Shown here in pieces: positions 17,238 through 26,186 of a DNA stretch of 42,841 nt. How positions within the stretch are numbered: position 1 is the stretch's first letter; each line of letters opens with the position of its first letter. This DNA is from CAAGNP01 sp964611185 (GTDB taxonomy: Bacteria; Bacteroidota; Bacteroidia; Bacteroidales; UBA932): the NCBI GenBank assembly GCA_964611185.1, contig CAZSXE010000019.1, positions 1-42,841 on the forward strand, written 5' to 3'. The position numbers and the translations under genes are program-made. Below the pieces are notes generated by a model. It saw nothing but the letters and a program-made list of their open reading frames with translations, did no database searches and was not told the origin of the DNA.

Positions 17238-18212
17238 TTATGCGGATACTACCTTATCTTCGGGCAGTTTGTGCTTTCTAAAAATGGAGGATACAGTAAT
17301 ACCTGAAATTATGTGCCATATACCCCACCATGCGGTTACAAACAACATCCCACCATAGTGTCCGTGCCATATTTCGGGAGGAAAAATAGCGGGATTGAAC
17401 AGCAGTACGAGCCCAAGTCCAGAATTTTGTATCCCCACCTCGATGGTTATGGAGCGGCGATCGCGAGGAGGAAGCTTGAAAATCGAACTGCCACCGTATC
17501 CAAGGGCAAGTGCGCAAGCGTTATGGATGAGGACTATAAAGAATATGAAAATTATATTGTCAATGAAAATCTGAAAATTTTGTTTAAAAGCGAAAACCAC
17601 CATCAGAATAAAGAACAGAAGAGAAATTACCTGAAATGGTTTTATGATTTTTGATGTGATTTTGGGAAAATAATGTGCAAACAGCATACCTAAAACGATA
17701 GGAATTCCTAAAAGAATAAGAACTTGTACAAACATCGGAACGAAAGGAATTACAAGCTTGGGAACATCTCCGGCAATGCTTATCGCGCGGTAATACATAT
17801 TTCCCCAAAGGAAAAAGTTAAAGGGGGTAATGATGGTGGCAAATGCAGTGGTAATGGCGGTCATACTTACAGAGAGCTCTACATTCCCTTTTGAGAATGA
17901 TGACATAAAATTGGAAATATTGCCCCCCGGGCAGGATGCTACCAGTATCATTCCGAGAGCTACCATGGGAGTTATCCATCTGTTTAAGATAAGGACAAGT
18001 AGAAATGTGATGAAAGGGAGTCCGAACCACTGCAGGATTAGACCGATTATCACCGATTTGGGCTTTTGGAAAACTTCTTTAAACATGTCCCATCGTATGC
18101 CGAGGGCTACTCCGAACATAATCACAGCAAGGAGTATGTTTACAATGGTCATTCCTCCGCTTCCGAAATTAATAGAAACAGAATTGAGACTTTCGAGCTG
18201 TTCTTTTATCAT
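17238..18212 (-). CDS. Bile acid:sodium symporter (BASS) family transporter
   Basis: 324 residues with about nine or ten helices. Family motifs are the broken-helix segment 'SCPGGNISN' (about 93-101) and 'EVGIQNSGLGL' (about 257-267), whose Glu, Gln and Asn lie in the sodium sites of BASS structures. The family moves organic anions with sodium: bile acids in animals, and pantoate, pyruvate or others in bacteria and plastids. The substrate here is unknown; the neighbours (acyltransferase, outer-membrane barrel) hint at an envelope role. Its ATG lies only 19 bp after the pgk terminator, so it has either a promoter overlapping that hairpin or depends on read-through. Confidence 0.85.
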   Translation of the reverse strand: MIKEQLESLNSVSINFGSGGMTIVNILLAVIMFGVALGIRWDMFKEVFQKPKSVIIGLILQWFGLPFITFLLVLILNRWITPMVALGMILVASCPGGNISNFMSSFSKGNVELSVSMTAITTAFATIITPFNFFLWGNMYYRAISIAGDVPKLVIPFVPMFVQVLILLGIPIVLGMLFAHYFPKITSKIIKPFQVISLLFFILMVVFAFKQNFQIFIDNIIFIFFIVLIHNACALALGYGGSSIFKLPPRDRRSITIEVGIQNSGLGLVLLFNPAIFPPEIWHGHYGGMLFVTAWWGIWHIISGITVSSIFRKHKLPEDKVVSA

Positions 18213-18230
18213 TGTTTTAGGTTTTAATGG

Positions 18231-18266
18231 TTAAAAAATGTCTGACACCGGCAAGGGTATCAGACA
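18231..18266 (-). terminator. Intrinsic terminator of pgk
   Basis: On the minus strand the arm TGTCTGATACC, a 6-base loop and the arm GGTGTCAGACA form an 11-bp stem with one G-T pair, followed at once by six T. It lies just after the pgk stop and just before the BASS transporter start at 18212. Confidence 0.85.
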
Positions 18267-18276
18267 TTATATTATT

Positions 18277-19527
18277 TTATTCTTTTATTGCTTTAATGCC
18301 GGGAAGTTCGATCCCTTCAAGATATTCAAGCATAGCACCACCACCTGTGGATACATAGCTTACCTTGTCGGCATAGCCCATCTGAGTAACTGCGGCTACG
18401 GAGTCTCCGCCTCCCACGAGGGTGAATGCCCCTTTGAGAGTAGCTTCTACCAATATTTTGGCGATAGAGTTCGTCCCGTGTGCAAAATTAGGCATTTCAA
18501 ATACTCCGACAGGGCCGTTCCATAGGATGGTTTTTGAATTAAGAAGAACTTCTTTCCAGCTTTCGATACATTTGGGAGAGGCATCCATACCCATCCATCC
18601 GTCAGGAATGGCATTAGATGGACATATCATGGTTTTAGCATCGTTGCTGAAACCATCAGAGGCTACTACTTCAGATGAGAATAGTAATTTTACCCCTTTC
18701 TCTTGTGCCTTGGCGAGAATTCTAAGTGCAAGCTCGAACTGGTCGGTCTCTACGAGGGAGTCTCCGATTTTTCCACCTTGAGCTGCAGCAAATGTATAGA
18801 CCATCCCCCCCCCGATAATCATATTGTCCACGAGGTCGAGCAGATGCTCAATAATACCGATTTTGGAGGAAACCTTGGCTCCGCCCAATATGGCAGTCAG
18901 AGGGCGTTTGGGTGAGTCGAGCACATTGCCAATGGCTTTGATTTCACCTTCCATTACATATCCGAACATCTTGTCGTTAGGGAAGTATTTGGCAATGAGG
19001 GCAGTAGAGGCGTGAGCGCGGTGAGCTGTCCCGAAAGCGTCATTGATGTAACAGTCGGCATAAGAGGCGAGTTTTTTAGTAAATTCTTTCTGGCTCTCTT
19101 TTACAAGTGCTTTAGCTGCTTTCTTTTCTTCATCTGTGGCATCTTCTGCAAGACCTCTCGGCTTGCCCTCTTCTTCTGCATAGAAGCGGAGGTTTTCGAG
19201 AAGAAGAACCTCACCCGGTTTAAGGGCTTTGGCCTGCTCGTCTGCTTTTTGGCAGTCGGGTGCAAATATTATTGGTTTACCTAAATATTCCTCAACTCTT
19301 GAAATGATATGTCTGAGTGAAAATTTATCGGCAGGTCCTTTTGGCCTTCCGAGGTGTGACATTATGATTAAAGAACCACCCCCCTCAAGAACTTTTTTCA
19401 GGGTGGGGACGGCAGCACGGATTCGGGTGTCGTCGGTAATTTCAAAATTTTCATTAAGTGGGACATTAAAGTCAACTCTTACGATCGCTTTTTTCCCTTT
19501 GAAAGGGTAAGTACTGATGTTTTGCAT
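18277..19527 (-). CDS. pgk: Phosphoglycerate kinase
   Basis: 416 residues from the ATG at 19525-19527 (MQNISTYPFKGKKAIVRVDF). An in-frame ATG at 19566 would add 13 unrelated residues and run through the promoter. Motifs: RVDFNVPL, 'MSHLGRPKG', 'NDAFGTAHRAHAS', 'LGGAKVSSKIG' and 'GGGDSVAAV', the nucleotide-binding loop. The charged insertion at about residues 110-135 is common in Bacteroidota enzymes. It makes ATP from 1,3-bisphosphoglycerate in glycolysis. It is transcribed alone, with its own promoter and terminator. Confidence 0.97.
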   Translation of the reverse strand: MQNISTYPFKGKKAIVRVDFNVPLNENFEITDDTRIRAAVPTLKKVLEGGGSLIIMSHLGRPKGPADKFSLRHIISRVEEYLGKPIIFAPDCQKADEQAKALKPGEVLLLENLRFYAEEEGKPRGLAEDATDEEKKAAKALVKESQKEFTKKLASYADCYINDAFGTAHRAHASTALIAKYFPNDKMFGYVMEGEIKAIGNVLDSPKRPLTAILGGAKVSSKIGIIEHLLDLVDNMIIGGGMVYTFAAAQGGKIGDSLVETDQFELALRILAKAQEKGVKLLFSSEVVASDGFSNDAKTMICPSNAIPDGWMGMDASPKCIESWKEVLLNSKTILWNGPVGVFEMPNFAHGTNSIAKILVEATLKGAFTLVGGGDSVAAVTQMGYADKVSYVSTGGGAMLEYLEGIELPGIKAIKE

Positions 19528-19563
19528 ATTGATGTTGTTGTTATATTGTTCTCCGCTAAAGCA

Positions 19564-19571
19564 CAAAAGTA
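19564..19571 (-). promoter_or_regulatory. -7 element for pgk
   Basis: Minus-strand TACTTTTG matches TAnnTTTG, 36 bp before the chosen ATG. It sits next to the opposite-facing box at 19585-19592. Confidence 0.5.
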
Positions 19572-19584
19572 CTAAAAAATAATA

Positions 19585-19592
19585 TATCTTTG
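19585..19592 (+). promoter_or_regulatory. -7 element for the methyltransferase gene
   Basis: TATCTTTG matches TAnnTTTG, 16 bp before the ATG at 19609. It makes a compact divergent promoter with pgk. Confidence 0.5.
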
Positions 19593-19608
19593 AAGTTGAT
19601 TTTATATT

Positions 19609-20526
19609 ATGATTTTACAAACACCATCAACTTTTTGGAAAGATTACCGTCTGATAGACTCTGGTAATTTTGAAAAACTCGAACGATTTGGTCAGTTTAT
19701 TCTTTCACGACCTGAGCCTAAAGCGTTGTGGAATAAGGCTTTATCGGAAAACGAATGGGAGAAAATGGCCCATACACACTTTACGGCGGGAGGGGGATTT
19801 TCCAAAGCGGGGAAGGAGGACTGCGGCGTGTGGAATATGCTCAAAAAAATGCCCGAACAGTGGTTTGTTTCTTATTCCGGTACGGGTGATTCTTCGGATC
19901 TTCAAATAAAACTTCGTTTGGGTCTCACCTCTTTCAAGCATATCGGTGTGTTTCCGGAGCAGGCTCCTAATTGGGATTACATCTATTCTCAGGTAAAAAG
20001 GATCAGTGGAGCATCTGAAAGCCGTCCGAAAGTTTTGAATCTTTTTGCATACACGGGAGCTGCTTCCATTGCGGCATCGGCCGCCGGTGCGGATGTTACT
20101 CATCTCGACTCGGTAAGGCAGGTAGTTTCATGGGCCAGGGCCAATATGGAATTGTCGCGCTGCGATAATATCAGATGGGTGGTGGAGGATGCGCTGAAAT
20201 TTGTAAAGAGGGAAGCGAAAAGGGGAAATATGTACAGTGGATTGATTTTAGATCCCCCCGCTTACGGACACGGCCCTGACGGGGAGAGGTGGAAGCTTGA
20301 CGAGTGTCTTTTTTCTCTTCTGAGCGAATGTGCTAAAATTTTAGAGCCAAGGGACAGTTTTATGGTTTTGAATCTCTACTCGAACGGTTATTCTGCGATG
20401 TTGGCCGATACTTTGGTGAAATGTTCCTTTTCAGATGGAGGGAATCGTACATCGGGAGAATTGCTTTTAAAGGATGATTTTGGAAGAGCATTGCCACTAA
20501 GTGTATTTACTCGCCTTGAGAGGTGA
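19609..20526 (+). CDS. Class I SAM-dependent methyltransferase, RlmI/RlmK-like
   Basis: 305 residues. The SAM-binding segment 'VLNLFAYTGAASIAASAAGA' (about 141-160) and the catalytic-loop motif 'LDPPAYGHGPDGERW' (about 214-228) are those of the RlmI / RlmL-C group that makes 5-methylcytosine or 7-methylguanine in 23S rRNA. The N-terminal 120 residues are not a PUA domain and look shorter than in RlmI, so the target base is open. The substrate is probably RNA, by family. It stands alone between divergent pgk and the promoter of lgt. Confidence 0.78.
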   Translation: MILQTPSTFWKDYRLIDSGNFEKLERFGQFILSRPEPKALWNKALSENEWEKMAHTHFTAGGGFSKAGKEDCGVWNMLKKMPEQWFVSYSGTGDSSDLQIKLRLGLTSFKHIGVFPEQAPNWDYIYSQVKRISGASESRPKVLNLFAYTGAASIAASAAGADVTHLDSVRQVVSWARANMELSRCDNIRWVVEDALKFVKREAKRGNMYSGLILDPPAYGHGPDGERWKLDECLFSLLSECAKILEPRDSFMVLNLYSNGYSAMLADTLVKCSFSDGGNRTSGELLLKDDFGRALPLSVFTRLER

Positions 20527-20535
20527 AATATTTTA

Positions 20536-20543
20536 TATATTTG
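20536..20543 (+). promoter_or_regulatory. -7 element for lgt
   Basis: TATATTTG matches TAnnTTTG, 18 bp before the lgt ATG, with TTG at 20516-20518 about 17 bp upstream inside the end of the methyltransferase gene. Confidence 0.5.
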
Positions 20544-20561
20544 TAGTTAAAAGTATTTATT

Positions 20562-21485
20562 ATGAATTTTCTTTCTGTGGTATGGGATATTGATCCTGTA
20601 ATTTTTTCTATAGGATCTATTCAAATAAAGTATTATTCTATACTTTTCGTAATCGGATTGTATCCCATAGGTTATCTGATAGTTAAAAACTTTTATAAGA
20701 GAGAGGGGGTTCCGGTCAAGCTGATGGAGCCTCTTTTGTATGCGTTGTTGATAGGTACCCTTGTGGGGGCGAGGCTTGGGCATGTTCTATTTTATGATCC
20801 TGTTTATTATTTTACCCATCCGTGGAAGATTTTGATGACTTGGGAGGGTGGACTTGCTTCACACGGAGGAGTAATAGGGTGTATGCTCGCTCTTTGGTGG
20901 TATGTAAACAAGTATGGAAAGAAATACGGTTTTGATTATCTGTGGGTGGTTGACAGGGTGGTTATTGCTGCCTCTTTTGCCGCTTGTCTTATCAGGCTTG
21001 GAAATCTGTTTAATTCTGAAATTTACGGTAATCAGACAGATCTTCCTTGGGGATTTATTTTCTCTCTCAGAGGAGAGACGGTTCCGAAACATCCCACCCA
21101 GCTTTACGAGGCTTTGAGCTATCTACTTCTGGGAATAGGGCTATACCTTCTTTACAGATACAGACTGAAAAAGTTAAAAAGGGGGGAAATTTTCGGTATA
21201 TTTTTCATAGTATTGTTTACTATGAGGTTTCTCATAGAGTTTATTAAAGAGCCTCAGGAGGCTTTTGAGCAGGGAATGGCTTTAAATATGGGGCAGATAT
21301 TAAGTATCCCTTTTATTGTAGCGGGAATAGTGATACTTGTTTTGAGTATTTTAAAAGGTCGTCCGGCGATGCTTTCAGAGACTGAGCATAATCAGGCGAA
21401 ATATTCTGCCGCCTCCGGCAATGTGAAACCCAAAGGTAAGCAGCCTGCCAAAAAGGTCGATTTAACACATGTTCATTCAAAATAG
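20562..21485 (+). CDS. lgt: Prolipoprotein diacylglyceryl transferase
   Basis: 307 residues with about seven transmembrane helices. Signatures: 'GARLGHVLFYDP', 'EGGLASHGGVIG' (about 95-106, with the essential His), 'IRLGNLFNSEIYG' and 'HPTQLYEALSY', then 'RFLIEFIKEPQ'. It moves diacylglycerol from phosphatidylglycerol to the lipobox cysteine of prolipoproteins in the inner membrane; the SusD, DUF5119 and fimbrillin-like proteins in this window are expected substrates. The last 35 residues form a basic tail after the final helix that is longer than in most homologues. The desulfidase-like gene follows after 5 bp. Confidence 0.95.
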   Translation: MNFLSVVWDIDPVIFSIGSIQIKYYSILFVIGLYPIGYLIVKNFYKREGVPVKLMEPLLYALLIGTLVGARLGHVLFYDPVYYFTHPWKILMTWEGGLASHGGVIGCMLALWWYVNKYGKKYGFDYLWVVDRVVIAASFAACLIRLGNLFNSEIYGNQTDLPWGFIFSLRGETVPKHPTQLYEALSYLLLGIGLYLLYRYRLKKLKRGEIFGIFFIVLFTMRFLIEFIKEPQEAFEQGMALNMGQILSIPFIVAGIVILVLSILKGRPAMLSETEHNQAKYSAASGNVKPKGKQPAKKVDLTHVHSK

Positions 21486-21490
21486 GTGAT

Positions 21491-22831
21491 ATGGAAGATT
21501 ATAAAGATATTATAGAACTTCTTCATAAAGAGGTGAAACCGGCTCTCGGATGTACAGAGCCGATAGCAGTGTCTCTCTCTGTGGCTAAGGCTTGTGAAGT
21601 GCTGAGGGATAGAGGATTGGAGCCGGCGACAGTGGAAGTGGGTGTCAGTGCAAATATATTAAAAAACGGTATGGGTGTAGGTATCCCCGGTACAGGAATG
21701 GTGGGACTTCGCATAGCTTCTGCTCTTTCGATGGTGTGCGGGAAATCGGAGTACGGGTTGGAGGTTCTGAAGGATTTGGAGAGGGATTCCGAAAAGGAGA
21801 TAAGGGATTTAGTAGAAAAAGCTAAAACTCTTGTGAGCAATAATGCCGTCACTATTTCTTTAGAGAAGACAGATAAGAAACTTTATATTTCGACTATCTG
21901 CCGTACCTCAGACAGGGAACATTTTTCCAGAGCGGTGGTTCAGGACAATCACGACTCTATCGTATATGTGGAGATGGACGGTAAGGTTCTTCTAAACACT
22001 TTTATGGAAGAAGGTGAGCTTTCTCGCAGCTCTTCCAAGGAGCCAAAGCGCGATAAAAGTACTCTCGACTACCATTTGACAGTAAAGAAAATTTTTGAAT
22101 TTGCCACTACTGCCAAAATCGAAGATATTAGCTTTATTCTCGAAGGAGCGAAGCTCAATAGTGCCCTTGCTCAGGAGGGTCTTGCACACCCTTACGGGCT
22201 GCAGGTGGGGAGAACTATCTCTTCCAATACGAATGAAAATATTTTCGGCAGGGGGCTTATTACCCATTGTATGGCCATGACTGCCGCCGCTTCCGATGCA
22301 AGAATGGCAGGATGTACCCTTCCGGCCATGAGTAATTCTGGGAGTGGAAATCAAGGTATTACTGTGACCATGCCTGTGGTTGCTGCTGCTCAGGAGCTCC
22401 ATTCTTCCGAGGAAGAACTCACGAGGGCTTTGATATTGAGTAATTTGGTGGCTATTCACATTAAGGGTTATCTCGGAAAGCTTTCGGCCCTTTGCGGGTG
22501 TGTGATTGCTTCTACCGGTTCTTCTTGTGGGATAGTTTATCTGAGGGGGGGAGGATATGAGCAGGTGTGCTATTCTATTAAGAATATGATAGGCAATATT
22601 ACAGGGATGGTGTGTGACGGGGCGAAAGTGGGGTGTGCTCTCAAGGTGGCTTCTGGGGTCTCTTCTTCCGTACAGTCGGCTATTTTGGCACTGGAGAATA
22701 TATGTATTTCCGATAAAGACGGCATCATAGATAGCTGTGTGGAAAAAACCATTCAGAATTTAGGTAATATTGGTTCCAAGGGGATGCAGAAAACAGATGA
22801 GATGATTCTCGACATTATGATTTGTAAATAA
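21491..22831 (+). CDS. L-cysteine desulfidase-family protein (CyuA/YhaM, UPF0597)
   Basis: 446 residues. The N-terminus 'HKEVKPALGCTEPIAVS' (C21) and the C-terminal cysteines in 'LSALCGC' (about 335-337) and 'VCDGAKVGC' (about 373-380) are the [4Fe-4S] ligand pattern of the CyuA / serine dehydratase-alpha family. 'GVSANILKNGMGVGIPGTG' and 'MSNSGSGNQGITVTMPV' are further signatures. E. coli CyuA degrades L-cysteine to pyruvate, ammonia and sulfide; other members may use serine. It probably shares a transcript with lgt (5-bp gap). No CyuP-type cysteine permease lies beside it. Confidence 0.88.
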   Translation: MEDYKDIIELLHKEVKPALGCTEPIAVSLSVAKACEVLRDRGLEPATVEVGVSANILKNGMGVGIPGTGMVGLRIASALSMVCGKSEYGLEVLKDLERDSEKEIRDLVEKAKTLVSNNAVTISLEKTDKKLYISTICRTSDREHFSRAVVQDNHDSIVYVEMDGKVLLNTFMEEGELSRSSSKEPKRDKSTLDYHLTVKKIFEFATTAKIEDISFILEGAKLNSALAQEGLAHPYGLQVGRTISSNTNENIFGRGLITHCMAMTAAASDARMAGCTLPAMSNSGSGNQGITVTMPVVAAAQELHSSEEELTRALILSNLVAIHIKGYLGKLSALCGCVIASTGSSCGIVYLRGGGYEQVCYSIKNMIGNITGMVCDGAKVGCALKVASGVSSSVQSAILALENICISDKDGIIDSCVEKTIQNLGNIGSKGMQKTDEMILDIMICK

Positions 22832-22851
22832 TAGACATAAATATTAAAAAT

Positions 22852-25659
22852 ATGAAACATTTTATTAAAACGACTTTTTATGTTGTTGTAGCTATTTTTG
22901 CTTTTTATGGGTGTTCATCTGATAAAGGTGAGAGGCTTAGTGTTAATTATCAGAAATATACATTGGAAAACGGGCTTGATGTAGTGCTGCATGAGGATCA
23001 CAGCGATCCCATTGTGGGGGTGGCCATACAGTTCCATGTTGGTTCCGGGAGAGAGAAGATGGGAAAGACCGGTTTTGCTCATTTTTTTGAACACACCCTT
23101 TTTCAGCGTTCTGAGAATCTCCCCCGTAATGCTTTTTTCCAAAAAATTTCTTCGATGGGGGGAAACTTTAATGGCGGAACATGGCAGGACGGGACTATCT
23201 ATTACGAAACAGTGCCGCGCGATGCCCTTGAGAAGGTTTTGTGGATGGAATCAGACAGGATGGGTTTTTTTATTAATACGGTGACACAGGCAGGTCTTGA
23301 CAGGGAAGTCGATATTATATTGAATGAGATCAGACAGACTGCCGACAATACTGCTTATGGGCAGTTAGAGGCTATTTTTGCAAAAGAAATGTATCCTGCC
23401 GGACATCCCTACAGCTGGACGGTAGGGGGAGAGATGGATGATATAAGATCTGCTACCATAGAGGATGTTAAGGATTTTTATAATACATATTATATTCCGC
23501 AGAATGCGACAATAGCTATTGCGGGTGATTTCGATATGGAGCAGACTAAGGCTATGGTTGAAAAATATTTCGGTGAGATAAAAAAGGGAAATGATATTGA
23601 GAGGCCCAAAGTCAGACCTGCAGAGCTTGATGAAGTTAAAAAAGTCTATTATGAGGACCCTTTTGCCCCTCTTCCTTATCTGAAAATTTCTTATCCGAGT
23701 GTAAATATGCTCAATTCAGACGAAGCTCCCCTTTCGATGCTTGCCGAGCTTTTGGGTGGGAGTAAGGACTCTCCCCTTTACAAAACGGTGGTTGAGGCCA
23801 ATTTAGCACCTAATGTGTGGATAAGTGATGGTGCACAGGAAGTTTCCGGTACTTTCGATATCAACATACAGACTTATGACGGTGTTTCTCTGAATGATTT
23901 ACAAGATGCTATAAATAAAGCATTTGAGATGTTTGAAGAAGACGGAGTCAATTCCGATCAGATGAAAATGGCTAAAGCGATGAAAGAGAAAAATTCATAC
24001 TCGATGCTTTCAAGTGTCAATGGGAAAGCTATGAGTTTTGCTATGAGCAACGAATTCAACGGTAAGCCCGATGGTTTTATTGATGATCTTGAGGCTTTTA
24101 AAGCAGTCTCTTCCCGCGATGTTATGAGGGTCTATAACAAATACATTAAAGGGAAAAATTGTTTGGCCATAAGCATTGTCCCGGAGGGGAAGAAGGAGCT
24201 TGCTTTGTCTGATTCGAGAAAAGCGGATGTTTATGTAGAAAATGTGGAGGATGAATCGAGTAAAAAAACCAAATCAGCTGCCGGAGCGATAGTTGATGAT
24301 GATTATCCTCGTACTCCTTCAAAACTAAATAGAAGTGTAGAGCCTCCTTATTTGGCTAATACTCCGGCCCTTACATTGCCTGTTCTGTGGAGTGGTGAGC
24401 TTTCTAACGGGATGAAACTTTCCGGTATTACTCACCGTGAAATACCACTGGTTACTTTCGATATTGTCCTCAAAGGGGGACTATTGCTCGATAGAGATGA
24501 AAAACCCGGGGTATCTTATCTCAACGCTGCTCTGATGAATGAAGGAACTAAATTGCGCACGGCGGAGGAGATAGAAAAAGCTTTGAATCTTCTCGGAGCG
24601 AGTGTAAGAGTATATTCGGATGGGAATAAAATGGGTATTTCGGGCGATTGCCTTTCTAAGAATTTTTCAGAAGTGATGAAGATTGTGGAGGAGATAATTA
24701 CCTCTCCGCTGTTTGATGAAGAGGCTCTTGAAAGGGAGAAAAATAAAGTTATTGCTAAAATTCAGCAGGATGCCAAGGATCCCAATTCCATCGCTTCCGC
24801 TGCTTTGAATAAGCTGTTGTTCGGAGAGGAGTCTGTTATTTCAAAACGGCCTTATGGTACTATGGAGAGTGTAAAAAGTATAAATATTTATGATGTTCAG
24901 GCTTTCTATACCAATAAATTCTCCCCCCGTATTGCATCATTTAATATTACGGGAAATATTACCAAAATTGAATGTGAGGCTGCTTTGCAGTCGCTTGCAG
25001 GTAATTGGCACGGGATAGAGGTAAAGGTGCCTCAGCCCAATCAGATAGCTGCGGATAATGGAGGCAAAATCTTTTTTGTCGATTATCCGGGTGCTAAGCA
25101 GTCTGTTATAATGGTGGGTGGGGCAGGTCTTCCTTACTCAGATTCTAATTATTATTCTCTCGATGTGTTGAATTATAAGCTCGGTTCGGGATCCAACGGG
25201 GAGTTGTTTAATGTTCTTCGTCTTCAGAGGGGATATACTTATGGAGCTTATTCAGATTTCTCCTCTTCCAACGGTTATGGGGTATTTCGTGCCGCATCGA
25301 GTGTACAGGCCAATGTTACTGATGTTTCTGTAAATCTGTTTAAGGAGATTTTGTCCCATTTCGGTAAGAGTTATACTCAGGAGATGCTGTCAGATACCAA
25401 AGATGCTATGATTCGTGCAAAGGCTTTCTCTTTCGAGACACAGAGAGGACTTTTAAGAATGTTGGATAACATATATGTTTACAATCTCCCTTCCGATTAT
25501 GTTAAAAGGGAGGAGGTAGTGATAAAAAGCATAAATCTGGAGCAGATAATGGGGCTTGCGTTAAAATATCTTGATACCGATGATTTGACTTTTGTGGTGG
25601 TAGGTGATGCTAAAACGCAGTTCAATAAAATCAAAGGGGCGATAAAGGTCCATAATTAA
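22852..25659 (+). CDS. M16-family zinc peptidase, lipoprotein
   Basis: 935 residues with a lipobox (FYGC, about Cys21), so it is anchored in a membrane. The first half has the intact inverted zinc motif H77-F-F-E80-H81 in GFAHFFEHTLFQ and the third ligand E159 in ILNEIRQ, 77 residues further on, the right spacing. The second half repeats the fold without the motif but keeps the R/Y region ('FNVLRLQRGYTYGAYSDFSS') that shapes the chamber. M16 enzymes cut unfolded peptides in an enclosed cavity, so a role in periplasmic peptide breakdown is likely. It is 20 bp after the desulfidase-like gene. The matching inactive-looking M16 protein of almost the same length is at 6187-8991. Confidence 0.93.
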   Translation: MKHFIKTTFYVVVAIFAFYGCSSDKGERLSVNYQKYTLENGLDVVLHEDHSDPIVGVAIQFHVGSGREKMGKTGFAHFFEHTLFQRSENLPRNAFFQKISSMGGNFNGGTWQDGTIYYETVPRDALEKVLWMESDRMGFFINTVTQAGLDREVDIILNEIRQTADNTAYGQLEAIFAKEMYPAGHPYSWTVGGEMDDIRSATIEDVKDFYNTYYIPQNATIAIAGDFDMEQTKAMVEKYFGEIKKGNDIERPKVRPAELDEVKKVYYEDPFAPLPYLKISYPSVNMLNSDEAPLSMLAELLGGSKDSPLYKTVVEANLAPNVWISDGAQEVSGTFDINIQTYDGVSLNDLQDAINKAFEMFEEDGVNSDQMKMAKAMKEKNSYSMLSSVNGKAMSFAMSNEFNGKPDGFIDDLEAFKAVSSRDVMRVYNKYIKGKNCLAISIVPEGKKELALSDSRKADVYVENVEDESSKKTKSAAGAIVDDDYPRTPSKLNRSVEPPYLANTPALTLPVLWSGELSNGMKLSGITHREIPLVTFDIVLKGGLLLDRDEKPGVSYLNAALMNEGTKLRTAEEIEKALNLLGASVRVYSDGNKMGISGDCLSKNFSEVMKIVEEIITSPLFDEEALEREKNKVIAKIQQDAKDPNSIASAALNKLLFGEESVISKRPYGTMESVKSINIYDVQAFYTNKFSPRIASFNITGNITKIECEAALQSLAGNWHGIEVKVPQPNQIAADNGGKIFFVDYPGAKQSVIMVGGAGLPYSDSNYYSLDVLNYKLGSGSNGELFNVLRLQRGYTYGAYSDFSSSNGYGVFRAASSVQANVTDVSVNLFKEILSHFGKSYTQEMLSDTKDAMIRAKAFSFETQRGLLRMLDNIYVYNLPSDYVKREEVVIKSINLEQIMGLALKYLDTDDLTFVVVGDAKTQFNKIKGAIKVHN

Positions 25660-25669
25660 TTTCACTTTT

Positions 25670-26170
25670 ATGGAGTCGTCAGAGCGTAGAGAAAAGGTGT
25701 TGAGCAGACTTCAGGAGTGGGGAATTAGTTATAAATTGTATGAGCATCCCCCTCTTCCTACTGTGGAAATAGCACTTGATTATTGGAAAAATATTACCGC
25801 TACTCATTGTAAGAACTTGTTTTTTAGAAATCATAAGGGGGATAGGCATTATCTCGTGATATTTGAGTGTCACAAAAATCTTCCTATCCATGATTTGGAA
25901 CATAAACTCCATCAGGGGAAGCTCTCTTTCGCTTCTGCCCAGAGGATGGATAATTGTTTGGGGACCACCCCGGGTTCTGTTTCTCTTTTCGGGCTTATCA
26001 ATGACCCTGAAAAAAAGGTGTTTTTATTTCTTGATAAAGATCTTCTTGATGCGTCTGATATAAGTTTTCATCCCAATGACAACACCGCCTCGCTTGTCAT
26101 ATCGAATAGCGATATGAAAAAGTTTTTGGAGCTGTGGGGAGGTCAGTGGAGCACTCTTGATATTGATTAA
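25670..26170 (+). CDS. ProXp/YbaK-type aminoacyl-tRNA deacylase
   Basis: 166 residues. 'ISYKLYEHPPLPTVEIALDYW', 'CKNLFFRNHKGDRHYLVI', 'KLSFASAQRMDNCLGTTPGSVSLFGL' and 'VFLFLDKDLL' are the INS-like editing fold of PrdX / ProXp-ala proteins, with the usual Lys in CKNLFF and the GTTPGSVS loop. It removes a wrongly attached amino acid, typically Ala, from tRNA(Pro) in trans, backing up prolyl-tRNA synthetase. It is free-standing with no synthetase nearby, and lies 10 bp after the M16 gene. Confidence 0.88.
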   Translation: MESSERREKVLSRLQEWGISYKLYEHPPLPTVEIALDYWKNITATHCKNLFFRNHKGDRHYLVIFECHKNLPIHDLEHKLHQGKLSFASAQRMDNCLGTTPGSVSLFGLINDPEKKVFLFLDKDLLDASDISFHPNDNTASLVISNSDMKKFLELWGGQWSTLDID

Positions 26171-26186
26171 TTTAAAATATGTAATT

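Noticed and set aside
21992..22459. Minus-strand open frame of 155 codons inside the desulfidase-like gene
   Set aside because: It is antisense to conserved family segments; composition is unlike a protein domain.
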